Below, piece by piece: positions 1 through 8,663 of a stretch of 64,000 nucleotides of DNA. Source of the stretch: Castellaniella sp. MT123 (GTDB lineage: Bacteria; Pseudomonadota; Gammaproteobacteria; Burkholderiales; Burkholderiaceae_B); NCBI RefSeq assembly GCF_039614765.1, contig NZ_CP154879.1, positions 992,001 through 1,056,000 on the forward strand, written 5' to 3'. The translations under genes and the position numbers were made by a program. The notes under the pieces were generated by a model, which had not been told where the DNA came from, did not search any database, and saw only the letters and a program-made list of their open reading frames with translations. How positions within the stretch are numbered: the stretch's first letter is position 1; every line of letters begins with the position of its first letter.

Positions 1-613
1 CCGCGGCAACCTGCAAACTTAATCCTAGACTATCTGCGCTTGAATCAAAATTATCGAAGAGACTCAACGCCGTCAGCGCCTGTGCTTTCTGATCATCCTC
101 ATGACTACCCAGGTGATCCCGCAAATGCAATAGCAAGGCGTCCCTTACGATTTCGAGACTCTTTGCCCCCGGGAATGTCGGATAACCGACACAAGCGAGG
201 CCGCCAGGTTCCAGAAGCGCCTTGCAACGATTCAGAAGATCCTGTGCGACCTCGGTGGGCAGATAGGCAAGCAAATCGGGGCAGATAATGAAATCGAAAC
301 TTCCCAATTCAGGGGTAATCTGATCCCAACTCACAGATACGGCATTATAATTTCTTAAGGAACTTAGTTGAGAAACATCAAGGTATGGCTGACCAATAGC
401 CAAGTCTATGATCTGTGAATCAGGATATGACAGCGCACAGGTTGCCAATAGAGGATTATGGCTAATTCCCAAACTCAGAATTCGTGCCTTATTCAATTCG
501 ACGGCATCCACACCGTAAAGGTGCGCTGTGGCCCTTAATTGACTGAGTATGGGCTGTTCAATAGAGGCGCTAAAAAAATTTCCATTAAACAAGGCATCTA
601 ACATGATAGGCAT
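1..613 (-). CDS. class I SAM-dependent methyltransferase (partial, C-terminus outside the window)
   Basis: The minus-strand frame is open from an ATG at 613 (a second in-frame ATG lies at 604) to the window edge, about 204 codons with no stop. A Rossmann-type motif I variant (ILSLGISHNPLL) lies near residues 40-51. FDFIICPDLLAYLP near residues 100-113 followed by LLEPGGLACVGYPTFPG matches the post-motif region of methyltransferases that carry a C-terminal PKMT_reg domain (compare CHGVYSWVP and YNTYPG in that family). The acceptor cannot be read from sequence. It is A+T-richer than the operon to its right and lies just downstream of it, separated by about 60 bp, so it may be the last gene of the polysaccharide cluster. 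The family call is fairly firm; the biological role is not. Confidence 0.7.
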   Translation of the reverse strand, partial: MPIMLDALFNGNFFSASIEQPILSQLRATAHLYGVDAVELNKARILSLGISHNPLLATCALSYPDSQIIDLAIGQPYLDVSQLSSLRNYNAVSVSWDQITPELGSFDFIICPDLLAYLPTEVAQDLLNRCKALLEPGGLACVGYPTFPGAKSLEIVRDALLLHLRDHLGSHEDDQKAQALTALSLFDNFDSSADSLGLSLQVAA

Positions 614-674
614 AGGAAAAAATTATACGGTTTTGGTCATTTATGACTTGAGCACTCCCACCCAGACGACTGAT

Positions 675-1469
675 TCACGCGGCTTCTAGCTTTCTCAAAA
701 ACCCGCCTGGTGCCACCGTCACCTGGATCCTGTCCTGCACATCAAGATCAAGCATAAAATCCTCGTGCGTCTCAAGGTATTTTTGTACGGCAGTCTTGGG
801 GCTATTCCCCGGATCCCACGGACGATCCTCAAAAAAGCCCGGCGGCATGTCCTCCACGAAGGTATCGAACACCACGCAATAGCTGCCTGCGCTCACCAAC
901 GGCGCATACGCGTTCAGTTCGGCCAGCACGTGATCGTGCGTGTGATTGCTGTCCAGGCACACCATCACCTTCGAATAGCCCACCGCCAAGTTGCGCACGC
1001 GCTCGACGGTCTCGCCGGCGACGCTGGAGCCCTCGATCATCTGGATGCGAGAGGCCATCGGATGCCGTTCCATTGCAATCCGGTTGTGTTCTCGGATGTC
1101 AATATCGATGCCCAGCACCTTTCTGTTCGAGATCCGCGGATCGAACGACACGCCCGCCTCGATCGCATCGCACATGTCCAGCAGCGCCAGCATCGAGGCG
1201 CTCAGCGCCAGCGACCCGCCGTGGGCGATACCCGTCTCGATGATCAGGTCCGGCCTGACCGCCCAGATCAGTTCCTGCATCGCCACCATGTCCTGGGGGT
1301 ACTGGATGATGGGCCGTCCCATCCAATCGAAGTTGTAGACGTACTTGCGCGCCATGGACTCGCGCAGCCAATCCTGGGATAGGCGCTTGAAATTCTCGTC
1401 GCGCCCGTACTGGGCGATACGCTCTGCCCGCTCCTGATGGAACGCGGCAACGGGGTCTTGGTTTGTCAT
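675..1469 (-). CDS. cephalosporin hydroxylase / CmcI-type methyltransferase-fold protein
   Basis: A 264-residue protein of the CmcI family (Pfam PF04989), whose members are usually SAM-dependent O-methyltransferases found in antibiotic and polysaccharide clusters. IIETGIAHGGSLAL is the motif I loop, KVLGIDIDIREHN carries the acidic residue expected to bind SAM, and MVCLDSNHTHDHV resembles the metal/acceptor site region. I chose the ATG at 1469 (MTNQDP); an in-frame TTG at 1481 would add four residues. It is the next-to-last gene of the nucleotide-sugar operon, 20 bp after the epimerase stop. In this setting sugar O-methylation is the likely role, which is inference; the family name should not be read as evidence of cephalosporin chemistry. 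Confidence 0.8.
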   Translation of the reverse strand: MTNQDPVAAFHQERAERIAQYGRDENFKRLSQDWLRESMARKYVYNFDWMGRPIIQYPQDMVAMQELIWAVRPDLIIETGIAHGGSLALSASMLALLDMCDAIEAGVSFDPRISNRKVLGIDIDIREHNRIAMERHPMASRIQMIEGSSVAGETVERVRNLAVGYSKVMVCLDSNHTHDHVLAELNAYAPLVSAGSYCVVFDTFVEDMPPGFFEDRPWDPGNSPKTAVQKYLETHEDFMLDLDVQDRIQVTVAPGGFLRKLEAA

Positions 1470-1489
1470 GTGATGAGCCAATGAATGAT

Positions 1490-2305
1490 TTATTGATCGG
1501 GAAACTTCCGGAATTCTTCCACCAGACTGGGCACTGCTTCGAGCACCGGCACAGGCTCAAAACCGAACTCCCCGCGGACCCGGGTGATGTCGATCGGTGG
1601 AAACCGGTATTCGGGCGCATCTGGCGCGTGTCCAACCGTACAATCGGTTGCGCGCGCCAGCGCGGCGCACCAGCGCTCATGCGTCAGATTGACGCCGCTA
1701 GCGACGTTGTAGACAGGAGCTTCCCCGTGCAGGCCAATCCGCATGATCAGCCCGACGGCGTCGCGCAACAGGATGTAGTCCTTCTCGGAACTCGGCGCGC
1801 TTTGCAGCAGAATGCGCCCCGAGAGCGCCTCCCGGATCAGTTCCGCATGAAAGTTACGGGAATGCGGATCGAACCCCACGACGTTCGAAAGGCGCGCGAT
1901 GCGGCAGCGCGGCTTGCCTGAATGCAAGCAGATCGCCTCCCCTGCCAGCTTCGATAGGTTGTAAAGATCGGAAGGATCATGGGGGTTGACGGTCAGCGGC
2001 ACGTCCTCATGCGCACGATCAGCGCCCGCGTACACGCGCGTCGATGAAAGATAGAGAAAGGACTGGAAGCGATGGCGCTCTAGCAAGTCCAAGAGCAGTG
2101 ACACGTGCGCCCGCACGGTATCGAAGGGGCGGCTGCGAAAATCGGCTGTCATCCCAATACAATAGAATACGTGCCCCAGGTCTATGGCCAGATCCAGGTG
2201 CTCGCCCCTGCCGGGGGCATGAACCTCGTGGCCGGCATCAATCAAGGCCCGCGTCAGCGCTTGGCCGATGAACCCGCTCGCACCGAACACCGTGCAGCGA
2301 GTCAT
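1490..2305 (-). CDS. NAD(P)-dependent sugar epimerase/reductase (extended SDR)
   Basis: A 271-residue extended short-chain dehydrogenase/reductase. The dinucleotide-binding glycine motif is GASGFIG (residues 8-14), and the catalytic pair is YNLSK with the conserved serine in YLSSTRVY. These are typical of RmlD/GalE-type nucleotide-sugar reductases and epimerases. The start ATG overlaps the stop of the upstream acyltransferase by 4 bp, showing translational coupling. In an operon that makes CDP-4-keto-6-deoxyglucose and then methylates it, this enzyme most plausibly reduces the 4-keto group of the branched sugar. The exact substrate is inferred from context only. Confidence 0.8.
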   Translation of the reverse strand: MTRCTVFGASGFIGQALTRALIDAGHEVHAPGRGEHLDLAIDLGHVFYCIGMTADFRSRPFDTVRAHVSLLLDLLERHRFQSFLYLSSTRVYAGADRAHEDVPLTVNPHDPSDLYNLSKLAGEAICLHSGKPRCRIARLSNVVGFDPHSRNFHAELIREALSGRILLQSAPSSEKDYILLRDAVGLIMRIGLHGEAPVYNVASGVNLTHERWCAALARATDCTVGHAPDAPEYRFPPIDITRVRGEFGFEPVPVLEAVPSLVEEFRKFPDQ

Positions 2306-2790
2306 GAGCGGCTTCCCAACTGCCGCAAGGGGTTGCCGCCATACACGCCATAAGCCTGCAGGTCACCGCGCACGACGCTGCCCGCGGCGATCACCGCGCC
2401 CCGGCGCACGCGCGCACCATCGAGCAGCACGCAATTGGCCCCGATCCAGACATCGTCTTCAATCATGATACCGCCCTTGCCGGGCCGGAATCCCTGGCTG
2501 CGAATCAGCCGCTCACGCGACCGGTACTCGTGGTTCACCGGCGCGAAAGTGCAATTGGCCGCGATTGCAACGCTATCCCCGATCACGATCCCGTTGCCGG
2601 TGTAGAACACGCATCCCGAGTTGATCACCACATCGGCGCCGACGACCATGTCGCCCGTGCCCCCTGCGGGCTTGACCTTAACAAAGGAATCGACCACCGA
2701 GCGGGCTCCGATGACGATCCGTGAGCCCCTGACGGAATCCTCGATGTCGGCTAAGGGAGACACGACTGCAGACGGATCCACATCGATCAT
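2302..2790 (-). CDS. hexapeptide-repeat (left-handed beta-helix) acyltransferase
   Basis: A 162-residue protein made largely of imperfect hexapeptide repeats (for example VVIGADVVINSGCVF, IVIGDSVAIAANCTF, IMIEDDVWIGANCVL), the pattern of trimeric left-handed beta-helix O-acetyltransferases. NHEYRSRERLIRSQGF resembles the loop containing the catalytic histidine in xenobiotic/maltose acetyltransferases. It overlaps the genes on both sides by 4 bp (ATGA junctions), so it belongs to the polysaccharide operon and probably acetylates a sugar or glycan. The acceptor is unknown. Confidence 0.8.
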   Translation of the reverse strand: MIDVDPSAVVSPLADIEDSVRGSRIVIGARSVVDSFVKVKPAGGTGDMVVGADVVINSGCVFYTGNGIVIGDSVAIAANCTFAPVNHEYRSRERLIRSQGFRPGKGGIMIEDDVWIGANCVLLDGARVRRGAVIAAGSVVRGDLQAYGVYGGNPLRQLGSRS

Positions 2791-4010
2791 GCGACCTCCA
2801 GCCGCGGCACCGCCGTCACGAATCGCGCTCCTTGTTCGGCCAGGTACCGATTCTGCTCTCTAACTTCGGCTGCGATGTTCCACGGCAGGATCAGTACGTA
2901 ATCGGGCCTGCGCTCGACCAGCGCCTGTGGCGCGAGGATCGGAATGTGGCTACCCGGCAGATACCTGCCCTGCTTGGCCGGGGCCGCATCGCACACGAAG
3001 GGCAGCAAGTCGGGTTTCACGCCCGCATAGTTCAGCAACGTATTGCCCTTGGCTGCGGCGCCATAGGCCGCCACGGTCTTGCCCAGGCGCTTTTGCTCCA
3101 GAAGGAAGCCCAGCAGATCATCCTTGACCCGATCGGCGCGTGCCTGAAAAGCCTGATAAGTGGCCAGATCCAGCAAGCCACTCTCGACTTCCAGGCGCAG
3201 TACACGCTCGACACCGGGCCTCTGCTCGATCATCGCTGCAGCATGGCAGCCGTAGATCCGTACGCTGCCGCCGTGCGTGGGCAGCTCCTCGACGTCGTAG
3301 ATCCGCAGGTCCGCCGCCTCGAAGATACGCTGCACAGCGTGAACGGACAGGTAGGAGAAGTGCTCGTGATAGACCGTGTCGAACTGGTTGTTCTGGATCA
3401 GGCGCAGCAGGTGCGGGAACTCCAGCGTGATCGTGCCCTCGGGCTTCAAGGCGGCCGCCAGGCCGCGTGTGAAGTCATTGATGTCGGGCACATGCGCATA
3501 GACATTGTTGCCGGCAATCAGATCGGCCGGGCGCCCTTCGTGCGCCAGCCTCTTGCCCAGCGCTTCGCTAAAGAACTCGCGCAGCACCGGCACACCGATC
3601 GCCTCGGCTGCGGCCGCCGTGCCGGTCGTGGGCTCAATGCCCAGGCACGGGATGCCAGCGGCAACGAAGTTTGTCAGTAGGTAGCCATCGTTAGAGGCCA
3701 CTTCGATCACGAAACTCTCGTTTCCCAATCCTAGGCGCTCGGTGATTGTCTGTGCGTAGCGCTGCGCATGAGCCAGCCACCCGCTCGATGTGCTGGAAAA
3801 ATAGGCATAGTCGGGGCTGAACAATTCATCGGCGCGCGCGTAGTCCTCGGTCTGCACCAGCCAGCACTGGTCGCAAACGCGGACCTTCAGCGGAAAATAG
3901 GTCTCAGGCCGATTTAGGTCCTCGGCCTTCAGATAGGCGTTGGAGGGCGGTGCAAAGCCCAAATCCAGGAACGTATGGCGCAGCATCGCGCCGCAATGGC
4001 GGCAATTCAT
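2787..4010 (-). CDS. sugar C-methyltransferase (TylCIII/Methyltransf_13-14 family)
   Basis: A 407-residue protein with an N-terminal zinc-finger-like segment (CRHCGAML at the start, then VCDQCWLVQT near residue 45), a SAM-binding core (FVIEVASNDGYLL) and a C-terminal domain with KTVAAYGAAAKGNTLLN. This order is that of sugar 3-C-methyltransferases such as TylCIII. I chose the ATG at 4010 because it overlaps the preceding epimerase stop (ATGA) and begins directly with the zinc ligands; a longer frame to 4184 would read back through the epimerase gene in another frame. Together with rfbF and rfbG it suggests a CDP-linked 3-C-methylated deoxyhexose as the product. The pathway assignment is inference. 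Confidence 0.82.
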   Translation of the reverse strand: MNCRHCGAMLRHTFLDLGFAPPSNAYLKAEDLNRPETYFPLKVRVCDQCWLVQTEDYARADELFSPDYAYFSSTSSGWLAHAQRYAQTITERLGLGNESFVIEVASNDGYLLTNFVAAGIPCLGIEPTTGTAAAAEAIGVPVLREFFSEALGKRLAHEGRPADLIAGNNVYAHVPDINDFTRGLAAALKPEGTITLEFPHLLRLIQNNQFDTVYHEHFSYLSVHAVQRIFEAADLRIYDVEELPTHGGSVRIYGCHAAAMIEQRPGVERVLRLEVESGLLDLATYQAFQARADRVKDDLLGFLLEQKRLGKTVAAYGAAAKGNTLLNYAGVKPDLLPFVCDAAPAKQGRYLPGSHIPILAPQALVERRPDYVLILPWNIAAEVREQNRYLAEQGARFVTAVPRLEVA

Positions 4011-4573
4011 AAGTTCAAATCCAGTCCGGTAAATTCCGATGTCAGCCGGGGGTGTGTCTGGTCGCGCCCGGACTGCAGGGTGATCGGCAAAGGCCATTCG
4101 ATCGCCAGCGACGGGTCGGTGGCCAACAGCCCCGCCTCGGCCTGGGCAGCATAGGGCGCTGTGTGCAGATATAGCAATTCGCAATCGTCAGTGAGCGCCT
4201 GGAAGCCGTGCGCGAAGCCCTCCGGAATCAGGAAGGCGCAGCCATTCTCGGCCGATAATTCTACGGCTCGCCATTGCAGGAACGTGGGCGACCCGGCCCG
4301 CAGATCCAGCCCCACGTCCCAGATCGCCCCGCGCAGACAGGTGACGAGTTTCATCTCGGCATGCGGCGGGCGTTGAAAATGCAGGCCCCGCACTGTTCCT
4401 TGCGACTGGGTTAAGGTGTGGTTGATTTGGGCGATAGATTTATGCCAGCCAGCGGGCGCCAGCTCTTCAGCGCAGAATAGCCTCGACAGGAATCCCCTCT
4501 CGTCGCCCATGCGCTGGCGCTGTACGACGCGCAGGCCCTCGATACCGGTCTCGGCGACGGTAAAGCGGCTCAT
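4007..4573 (-). CDS. dTDP-4-dehydrorhamnose 3,5-epimerase-family protein (RmlC cupin)
   Basis: A 188-residue cupin of the RmlC family. DERGFLSRLF, VRGLHFQRPPHAEMKLVTCLRGAIWDVGLDLR and IPEGFAHGFQAL are the family signatures; the histidine in GLHFQ and the tyrosine in LLYLHT are in the usual active-site neighbourhood. The chosen ATG at 4573 overlaps the rfbG stop (4570) by 4 bp. Because its neighbours make CDP-4-keto-6-deoxyglucose rather than a dTDP sugar, the enzyme probably epimerises a CDP-4-keto sugar. It should not be taken as proof of dTDP-rhamnose synthesis, since no rmlA, rmlB or rmlD partner is seen here. Confidence 0.82.
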   Translation of the reverse strand: MSRFTVAETGIEGLRVVQRQRMGDERGFLSRLFCAEELAPAGWHKSIAQINHTLTQSQGTVRGLHFQRPPHAEMKLVTCLRGAIWDVGLDLRAGSPTFLQWRAVELSAENGCAFLIPEGFAHGFQALTDDCELLYLHTAPYAAQAEAGLLATDPSLAIEWPLPITLQSGRDQTHPRLTSEFTGLDLNL

Positions 4574-5661
4574 GGCGCTGCGCCCGCTTGCTCGAACGCC
4601 TGGATGTCCGCCTCGCACAAGGCGCGGGCATCCGCACCTTCATTCTGAAGGCGGTACCAATTCATCGTCCGCACGATCGATTCTTGCAACCCCCAGCGCG
4701 GCTGTACACCCAGCACGGTGCGCGCCCGGGCGATCTCCAGGGCCAGCCAGCCGGCTTCATGCGGCCCTTCCGTGCCGTCGCCCCACTGGATGTCCCCGCT
4801 GCCATAGGCATGGCGCGCCCGCTCGATCACCTGACGCACGGTGGCGGCCTCGTGTGTGTGCGGGCCGAAGTTATAGGCGCCCGCCAGCGCCGGCTGCGCC
4901 TGCAGGGCCTCGGCCAGGCGCAGGTAGGCGCCAATGGGTTCGAGCACATGCTGCCAGGGCCGGGTCGCGCGCGGGCTGCGAATCTGCACGACCCGGCCAG
5001 CCTGCCAGCAACGTGCCGCGTCGGGAATCAGGCGGTCGGCCGCCCAGTCCCCGCCGCCGATCACATTGCCCGCCCGCGCCGAAGCCACCGCCACGCCCTG
5101 GGCGGCCAGCCAGGCGTCACGGTAGCTGGCGATCACCAGTTCGCTGGCCGCCTTGCTGGCGCTGTAGGGGTCGTGTCCGCCCAGCGCATCGTCCTCGCGG
5201 TAGGGATAGGCCTGCTCCAGATTACGGTAGACTTTGTCGGTCGTCACCATCACGGCGGCGCGCACGCTCTCCAGGCCGCGCAGCGCATCAAGCACGTGGG
5301 CCGTGCCCATGACGTTGGTGGCGTAGGTCGCCAGCGGATCCTCATAGCCGGCGCGCACCAGCGCCTGGGCAGCCAGATGAAAAACGATCTCTGGCTTGGC
5401 TTGACGAATCTGACCCGCCACGGCGTGCGCATCACGAATGTCAATGAAGTGGCTTTCGCAGCCATCGTCTACCCGAGCTAGGGAATAGAGGTTTCGTTCC
5501 TTGGATGGTGGCAATGCTATTCCCGTGACCTGGGCGCCTAGCCGATGCAGCCACAATGCCAGCCAACTGCCCTTGAAGCCCGTATGGCCGGTCAGCAGCA
5601 CCCGTCGGCCCCGCCAGAAGGCAGGATCCGGATCAACCAAGGCTGGCTTGCCAACCTGCAT
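4570..5661 (-). CDS. rfbG: CDP-glucose 4,6-dehydratase
   Basis: A 363-residue extended SDR. LLTGHTGFKGSWLALWL carries the NAD-binding GxxGxxG-type loop, and YSASKAASE holds the catalytic Tyr-Lys pair; TTDKVYRN and KPEIVFHLAAQALVR are characteristic of RfbG. It converts CDP-glucose into CDP-4-dehydro-6-deoxyglucose. The start ATG at 5661 overlaps the rfbF stop by one base (TGATG), which marks coupled translation. It is the second step of the pathway set by rfbF immediately upstream. Confidence 0.93.
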   Translation of the reverse strand: MQVGKPALVDPDPAFWRGRRVLLTGHTGFKGSWLALWLHRLGAQVTGIALPPSKERNLYSLARVDDGCESHFIDIRDAHAVAGQIRQAKPEIVFHLAAQALVRAGYEDPLATYATNVMGTAHVLDALRGLESVRAAVMVTTDKVYRNLEQAYPYREDDALGGHDPYSASKAASELVIASYRDAWLAAQGVAVASARAGNVIGGGDWAADRLIPDAARCWQAGRVVQIRSPRATRPWQHVLEPIGAYLRLAEALQAQPALAGAYNFGPHTHEAATVRQVIERARHAYGSGDIQWGDGTEGPHEAGWLALEIARARTVLGVQPRWGLQESIVRTMNWYRLQNEGADARALCEADIQAFEQAGAAP

Positions 5662-6434
5662 CACGCCCAGGTCTTCCACGGCGCCTGACCCGACACCCAT
5701 AGATCCTCCAGCAGATTCTTTTCCCGCAACGTATCCATGGGTTGCCAGAAACCACTGTGTTCAAACGCCATCAACTGGCCGTCACGCGCGAGCGAGGCGA
5801 GCGGCTCACCTTCCCAACTGGCCTGGTCGCCTTCGATGCGATCTAGGCACTTGGGCGAGAGCACGAAAAATCCACCATTGATCAATCCGCCATCACCTCG
5901 GGGCTTCTCGGTAAAGCCTGCCACCCGTTCGCCGTCGCGATTGAGCGCTCCATAGCGCCCTGGCGGCTGCACCGCCGTCACCGTCGCCAAACGCCCATGC
6001 TGTTCGTGGAACTGGATCGAGGCACCAATGTCCACATCGCTCACCCCATCACCGTAGGTAAAACAGAAGGCATCCTCGTCCTTTATATAATCGCGCACCC
6101 GCCGCAGACGCCCTCCTGTGAGGGTGCTCTCACCCGTGTCCACCAGCGTCACCCGCCAGGGCTCGGCATGCTGGTGGTGGACTTCCATGCGATTGCTCGT
6201 CATGTCGAACGTAACATCTGACATGTGCAGGAAGTAGTTGGCGAAGTACTCCTTGATCACATAGCCCTTGTAGCCGCAGCAGATCACGAAATCTCGGATC
6301 CCATGATGCGAATACATTTTCAGGATGTGCCACAGGATGGGCTTGCCCCCGATCTCCACCATCGGCTTGGGCTTCAGGTGGGTTTCCTCGGAAATGCGGG
6401 TGCCCAGGCCCCCCGCCAGGATGACTGCTTTCAC
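5661..6434 (-). CDS. rfbF: glucose-1-phosphate cytidylyltransferase
   Basis: A 257-residue nucleotidyltransferase. The N-terminus [17 protein letters not shown] is the nucleotide-binding signature, and [12 protein letters not shown] carries the metal-binding aspartates. It makes CDP-glucose from CTP and glucose 1-phosphate and is the committing step for CDP-deoxyhexoses. The start is taken as GTG at 6434, which places the glycine-rich loop at the N-terminus as usual; an in-frame longer reading begins at 6503 but adds an atypical leader. It is the first gene of the operon, and the 60 bp upstream run into an IS21 remnant, so the original promoter region may have been altered. Confidence 0.93.
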   Translation of the reverse strand: MKAVILAGGLGTRISEETHLKPKPMVEIGGKPILWHILKMYSHHGIRDFVICCGYKGYVIKEYFANYFLHMSDVTFDMTSNRMEVHHQHAEPWRVTLVDTGESTLTGGRLRRVRDYIKDEDAFCFTYGDGVSDVDIGASIQFHEQHGRLATVTAVQPPGRYGALNRDGERVAGFTEKPRGDGGLINGGFFVLSPKCLDRIEGDQASWEGEPLASLARDGQLMAFEHSGFWQPMDTLREKNLLEDLWVSGQAPWKTWA

Positions 6435-6493
6435 GACAAGGCTCTTTAAGAAATGAAGTACTGCCAACCGACGAACCTGAATTGGTGCGACGA

Positions 6494-6775
6494 TCACAAG
6501 CATTGACTCACAGCTTTATTGAAGTATAGGAAACGCCGGGCTGGCCCAATTCTTTGAACAATGGCCTGGATGGGGTGCCCCAAGCGACCTGACTGTAACC
6601 GTCGACGACAGCCCCGTGGTGTGCGCTCTTGTGATGGCAAGTGTGGAGTATTGATGAGCCGGTAGCCTGTCGCCCGGCTGATGCCCGCTTTTGCAGCAGC
6701 TGTCTCAATGGGATGGTTCTGTCTGAGCCTCATGAAAAGCCTCGTTTGGTGATCGGTTACATGGCGGCCCGGCAC
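6494..6775 (-). pseudogene. istA: truncated IS21-family transposase IstA
   Basis: The frame starts MPGRHVTDHQTRLFMRLRQ and continues with a helix-turn-helix (AAAKAGISRATGYRLIN) and PSQERTPRG, close to the N-terminus of IS21-family IstA proteins. After about 60 residues the similarity to the expected PRGRRRPDPL segment decays, and the frame ends after 93 codons, against roughly 500 for intact IstA. The catalytic DDE domain is missing. It is a dead fragment lying between rfbF and the DUF2971 gene. Confidence 0.65.
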
Positions 6776-6962
6776 AACGGCGATTCTCTAGATTTGAAAA
6801 CCACTACCGTAACGGACCGGCCGCGATCACAGCCCCCAGAACATCTGGCAGCGCGTCGGGTGCGTGCCTACGCACGGGCTACGCCCTCACTTCGGCATGC
6901 GCCCGACGCGCTGTCTCATCTTGATTGACGCTGAGTCTCACTTTGATTGTCGCGCCGCACAC
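6494..6962 (-). mobile_element. IS21-family insertion sequence remnant (left end)
   Basis: The block reads on the minus strand from a probable terminus near 6962 (TGTGCGGCGCGAC) through two similar direct repeats (6913-6931 and 6935-6953; cores gtctcatcttgattg and gtctcactttgattg, 16 of 19 positions identical) into the start of an IstA-like reading frame. Multiple short repeats near the ends are a hallmark of IS21-family elements. Only the left end and about 90 codons of istA remain; no istB or right end is seen, so the element is not autonomous. Confidence 0.65.
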
Positions 6963-6974
6963 AATTCTTTCCGA

Positions 6975-7994
6975 TTACGTCAGTGAATAGGTGATTGGGT
7001 TCATGTCGTTGTCGAAAAAATGATTATGAGAGATGTCACCACGATTATCTCTCAACCGATAAGTTGCTGTCACGCAGACACCAGTCCGGCTATTCATCAG
7101 GTAAGCGCCGTCGATGCTCTCAACGTTTGGATGGATACTGATTTCATTGCATCTTTGCTCAAGGACTTTGTAATTTTTGCCAAAAATAGTGCACAGATCC
7201 TTGTTGAAGGAAAATATTTTTCCTGGATCAAAGATTCCTGCACCAGTCCGTTCGCATTCGTGCCAGGGTGTGCCCTCCTTGATACGGATGAACTCAAGTT
7301 CATATCCACGCACTGATCCTTCTAGGATTTCCACAGGACGCCTCCTCATCGCATCAACGATTGCCGACTTTACTTCCGGTTTAATGCGCGGCCCCAGATA
7401 GATGCGTTTCAACGCAGTATCAATGTACAGCTTACGTCCCATCCTTCCAACAAGATATCTCCACTCTTTCTCATGCTGCCATTCTGTTCGCTTCTGACTT
7501 AATCGACTGAAGACTATTTCCATCGGATCAGAGGAAGATAGCCTTTCGCAGGTTATAGAGGCAGGGGCATTGGAACTGTATATCACCTGCATCGGCATCA
7601 AAGAGTCCCTGGGAAGATCAGAGACTATTAAATCCCGTGTATCAAACTCAAGGCACATACCTCCAAAATTACTACCATAGTATGCCCACAGTGGGTAGTC
7701 CAAGTAGGTTTCTGACATTGAGATTAAGCCAGAGCTACGTGCTGTCTTGGCAGTTTCTTCGAGAACTGAAGTCAATTGCGCAAGGATCTGATTAGGGAGA
7801 ATCACTCCCATAGGATCTTCCAAGCCGGGGAATTCGAACAGCGCTTCCATGGGATCATTCATCTGTTCAAAGCTAGGAGCATAAAGATAGCTGCCACAGA
7901 TCGCGTCAAGCTCTCGCTTCACCAATTCGCCATCGCCCAGTGGTCGGTATCTATACAACGTTGCTGGCGGAGGCCTTCTATTATTTGATTTCAT
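6975..7994 (-). CDS. DUF2971 domain-containing protein
   Basis: A 339-residue protein. LYRYRPL near the N-terminus, SFEQMNDPMEALFEF, and FGGMCLEFDT with YPLWAYYGSNF upstream of it are the recurrent DUF2971 signatures. The family has no firmly assigned biochemical role but is frequent in accessory and defence-rich regions. The gene is A+T-richer than the flanking operons, starts with ATG at 7994 and lies next to an IS21 remnant, which suggests horizontal acquisition. No partner gene is obvious: the next gene on the same strand encodes a small membrane protein of unknown function. Confidence 0.75.
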   Translation of the reverse strand: MKSNNRRPPPATLYRYRPLGDGELVKRELDAICGSYLYAPSFEQMNDPMEALFEFPGLEDPMGVILPNQILAQLTSVLEETAKTARSSGLISMSETYLDYPLWAYYGSNFGGMCLEFDTRDLIVSDLPRDSLMPMQVIYSSNAPASITCERLSSSDPMEIVFSRLSQKRTEWQHEKEWRYLVGRMGRKLYIDTALKRIYLGPRIKPEVKSAIVDAMRRRPVEILEGSVRGYELEFIRIKEGTPWHECERTGAGIFDPGKIFSFNKDLCTIFGKNYKVLEQRCNEISIHPNVESIDGAYLMNSRTGVCVTATYRLRDNRGDISHNHFFDNDMNPITYSLT

Positions 7995-8210
7995 GGGGGT
8001 AGTAAGTTCAGTGCTAAGAATCGCGAAAATTATTTTTCAAGAGATCACCGAAAAACCATCGGCCACCCTGTGATGCAGGTACCCTTCTACCTCGGTCACA
8101 ATAGATGCTAGGGAAACCTTGCAATTACCTATATTTCCGCGCCAACTCGGCACCCAGTTCGAAATCGCTGAGCCACACATCCCACACTACCTATTGACGG
8201 CGGCCTGATC

Positions 8211-8663
8211 CTACTTCAAGTTAATCGGCTGGGCTTTGAAGGCATATCCGGCTGCAAATGCGGCGACTACAGGTAGCATAGGCGCATGCGCCGTAGAACC
8301 GAGCCCAGCCTGAATAGCCATTGTAGTGTACGCAGCTGCGACTCCAAGGGAGCCGCCGACTGATACTCTGATCGCCATATAGGAAAGATCCCACCGATCT
8401 GCCTTGCGTCGAGCGTGTGGACCCATCGTAAATGCGCCGTGATCAAGTAGGCGAGATGCGATGGAGATGCAGCCTCCCGCAAAGCCTGCAATAGCGGTGT
8501 TTATGGCGATTCCATTCATGGCATCAATAGCGAACCAAAAGGTGCCTATTACGATAAGAACAGCTACTGCAAAGCCGGCAACGATCGAGCACGTTTGTCC
8601 CGCTGGAGAAAGATCATTGGACGGAACAGCCGAGCTGCTTGGTGTTGGGGAGGATGAATTCAC
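8211..8663 (-). CDS. small membrane protein of unknown function
   Basis: A 150-residue protein beginning with GTG. After a Ser/Pro-rich start of about 25 residues come hydrophobic stretches at about 27-47 (IVAGFAVAVLIVIGTFWFAI), 50-70, 98-118 and 125-145, so four transmembrane segments are likely, with a charged loop (HARRKADRWD) between the second and third. I do not recognise the family. No good ribosome-binding site is seen before the GTG. The gene sits about 215 bp downstream of the DUF2971 gene's start in A+T-rich DNA, so it could be transcribed on its own. Confidence 0.5.
   Translation of the reverse strand: MNSSSPTPSSSAVPSNDLSPAGQTCSIVAGFAVAVLIVIGTFWFAIDAMNGIAINTAIAGFAGGCISIASRLLDHGAFTMGPHARRKADRWDLSYMAIRVSVGGSLGVAAAYTTMAIQAGLGSTAHAPMLPVVAAFAAGYAFKAQPINLK

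Noticed and set aside
765-1382. Plus-strand open frame of 205 codons
   Set aside because: Antisense to the CmcI-type gene, with no family resemblance and biased Arg/His/Val composition typical of a shadow frame.
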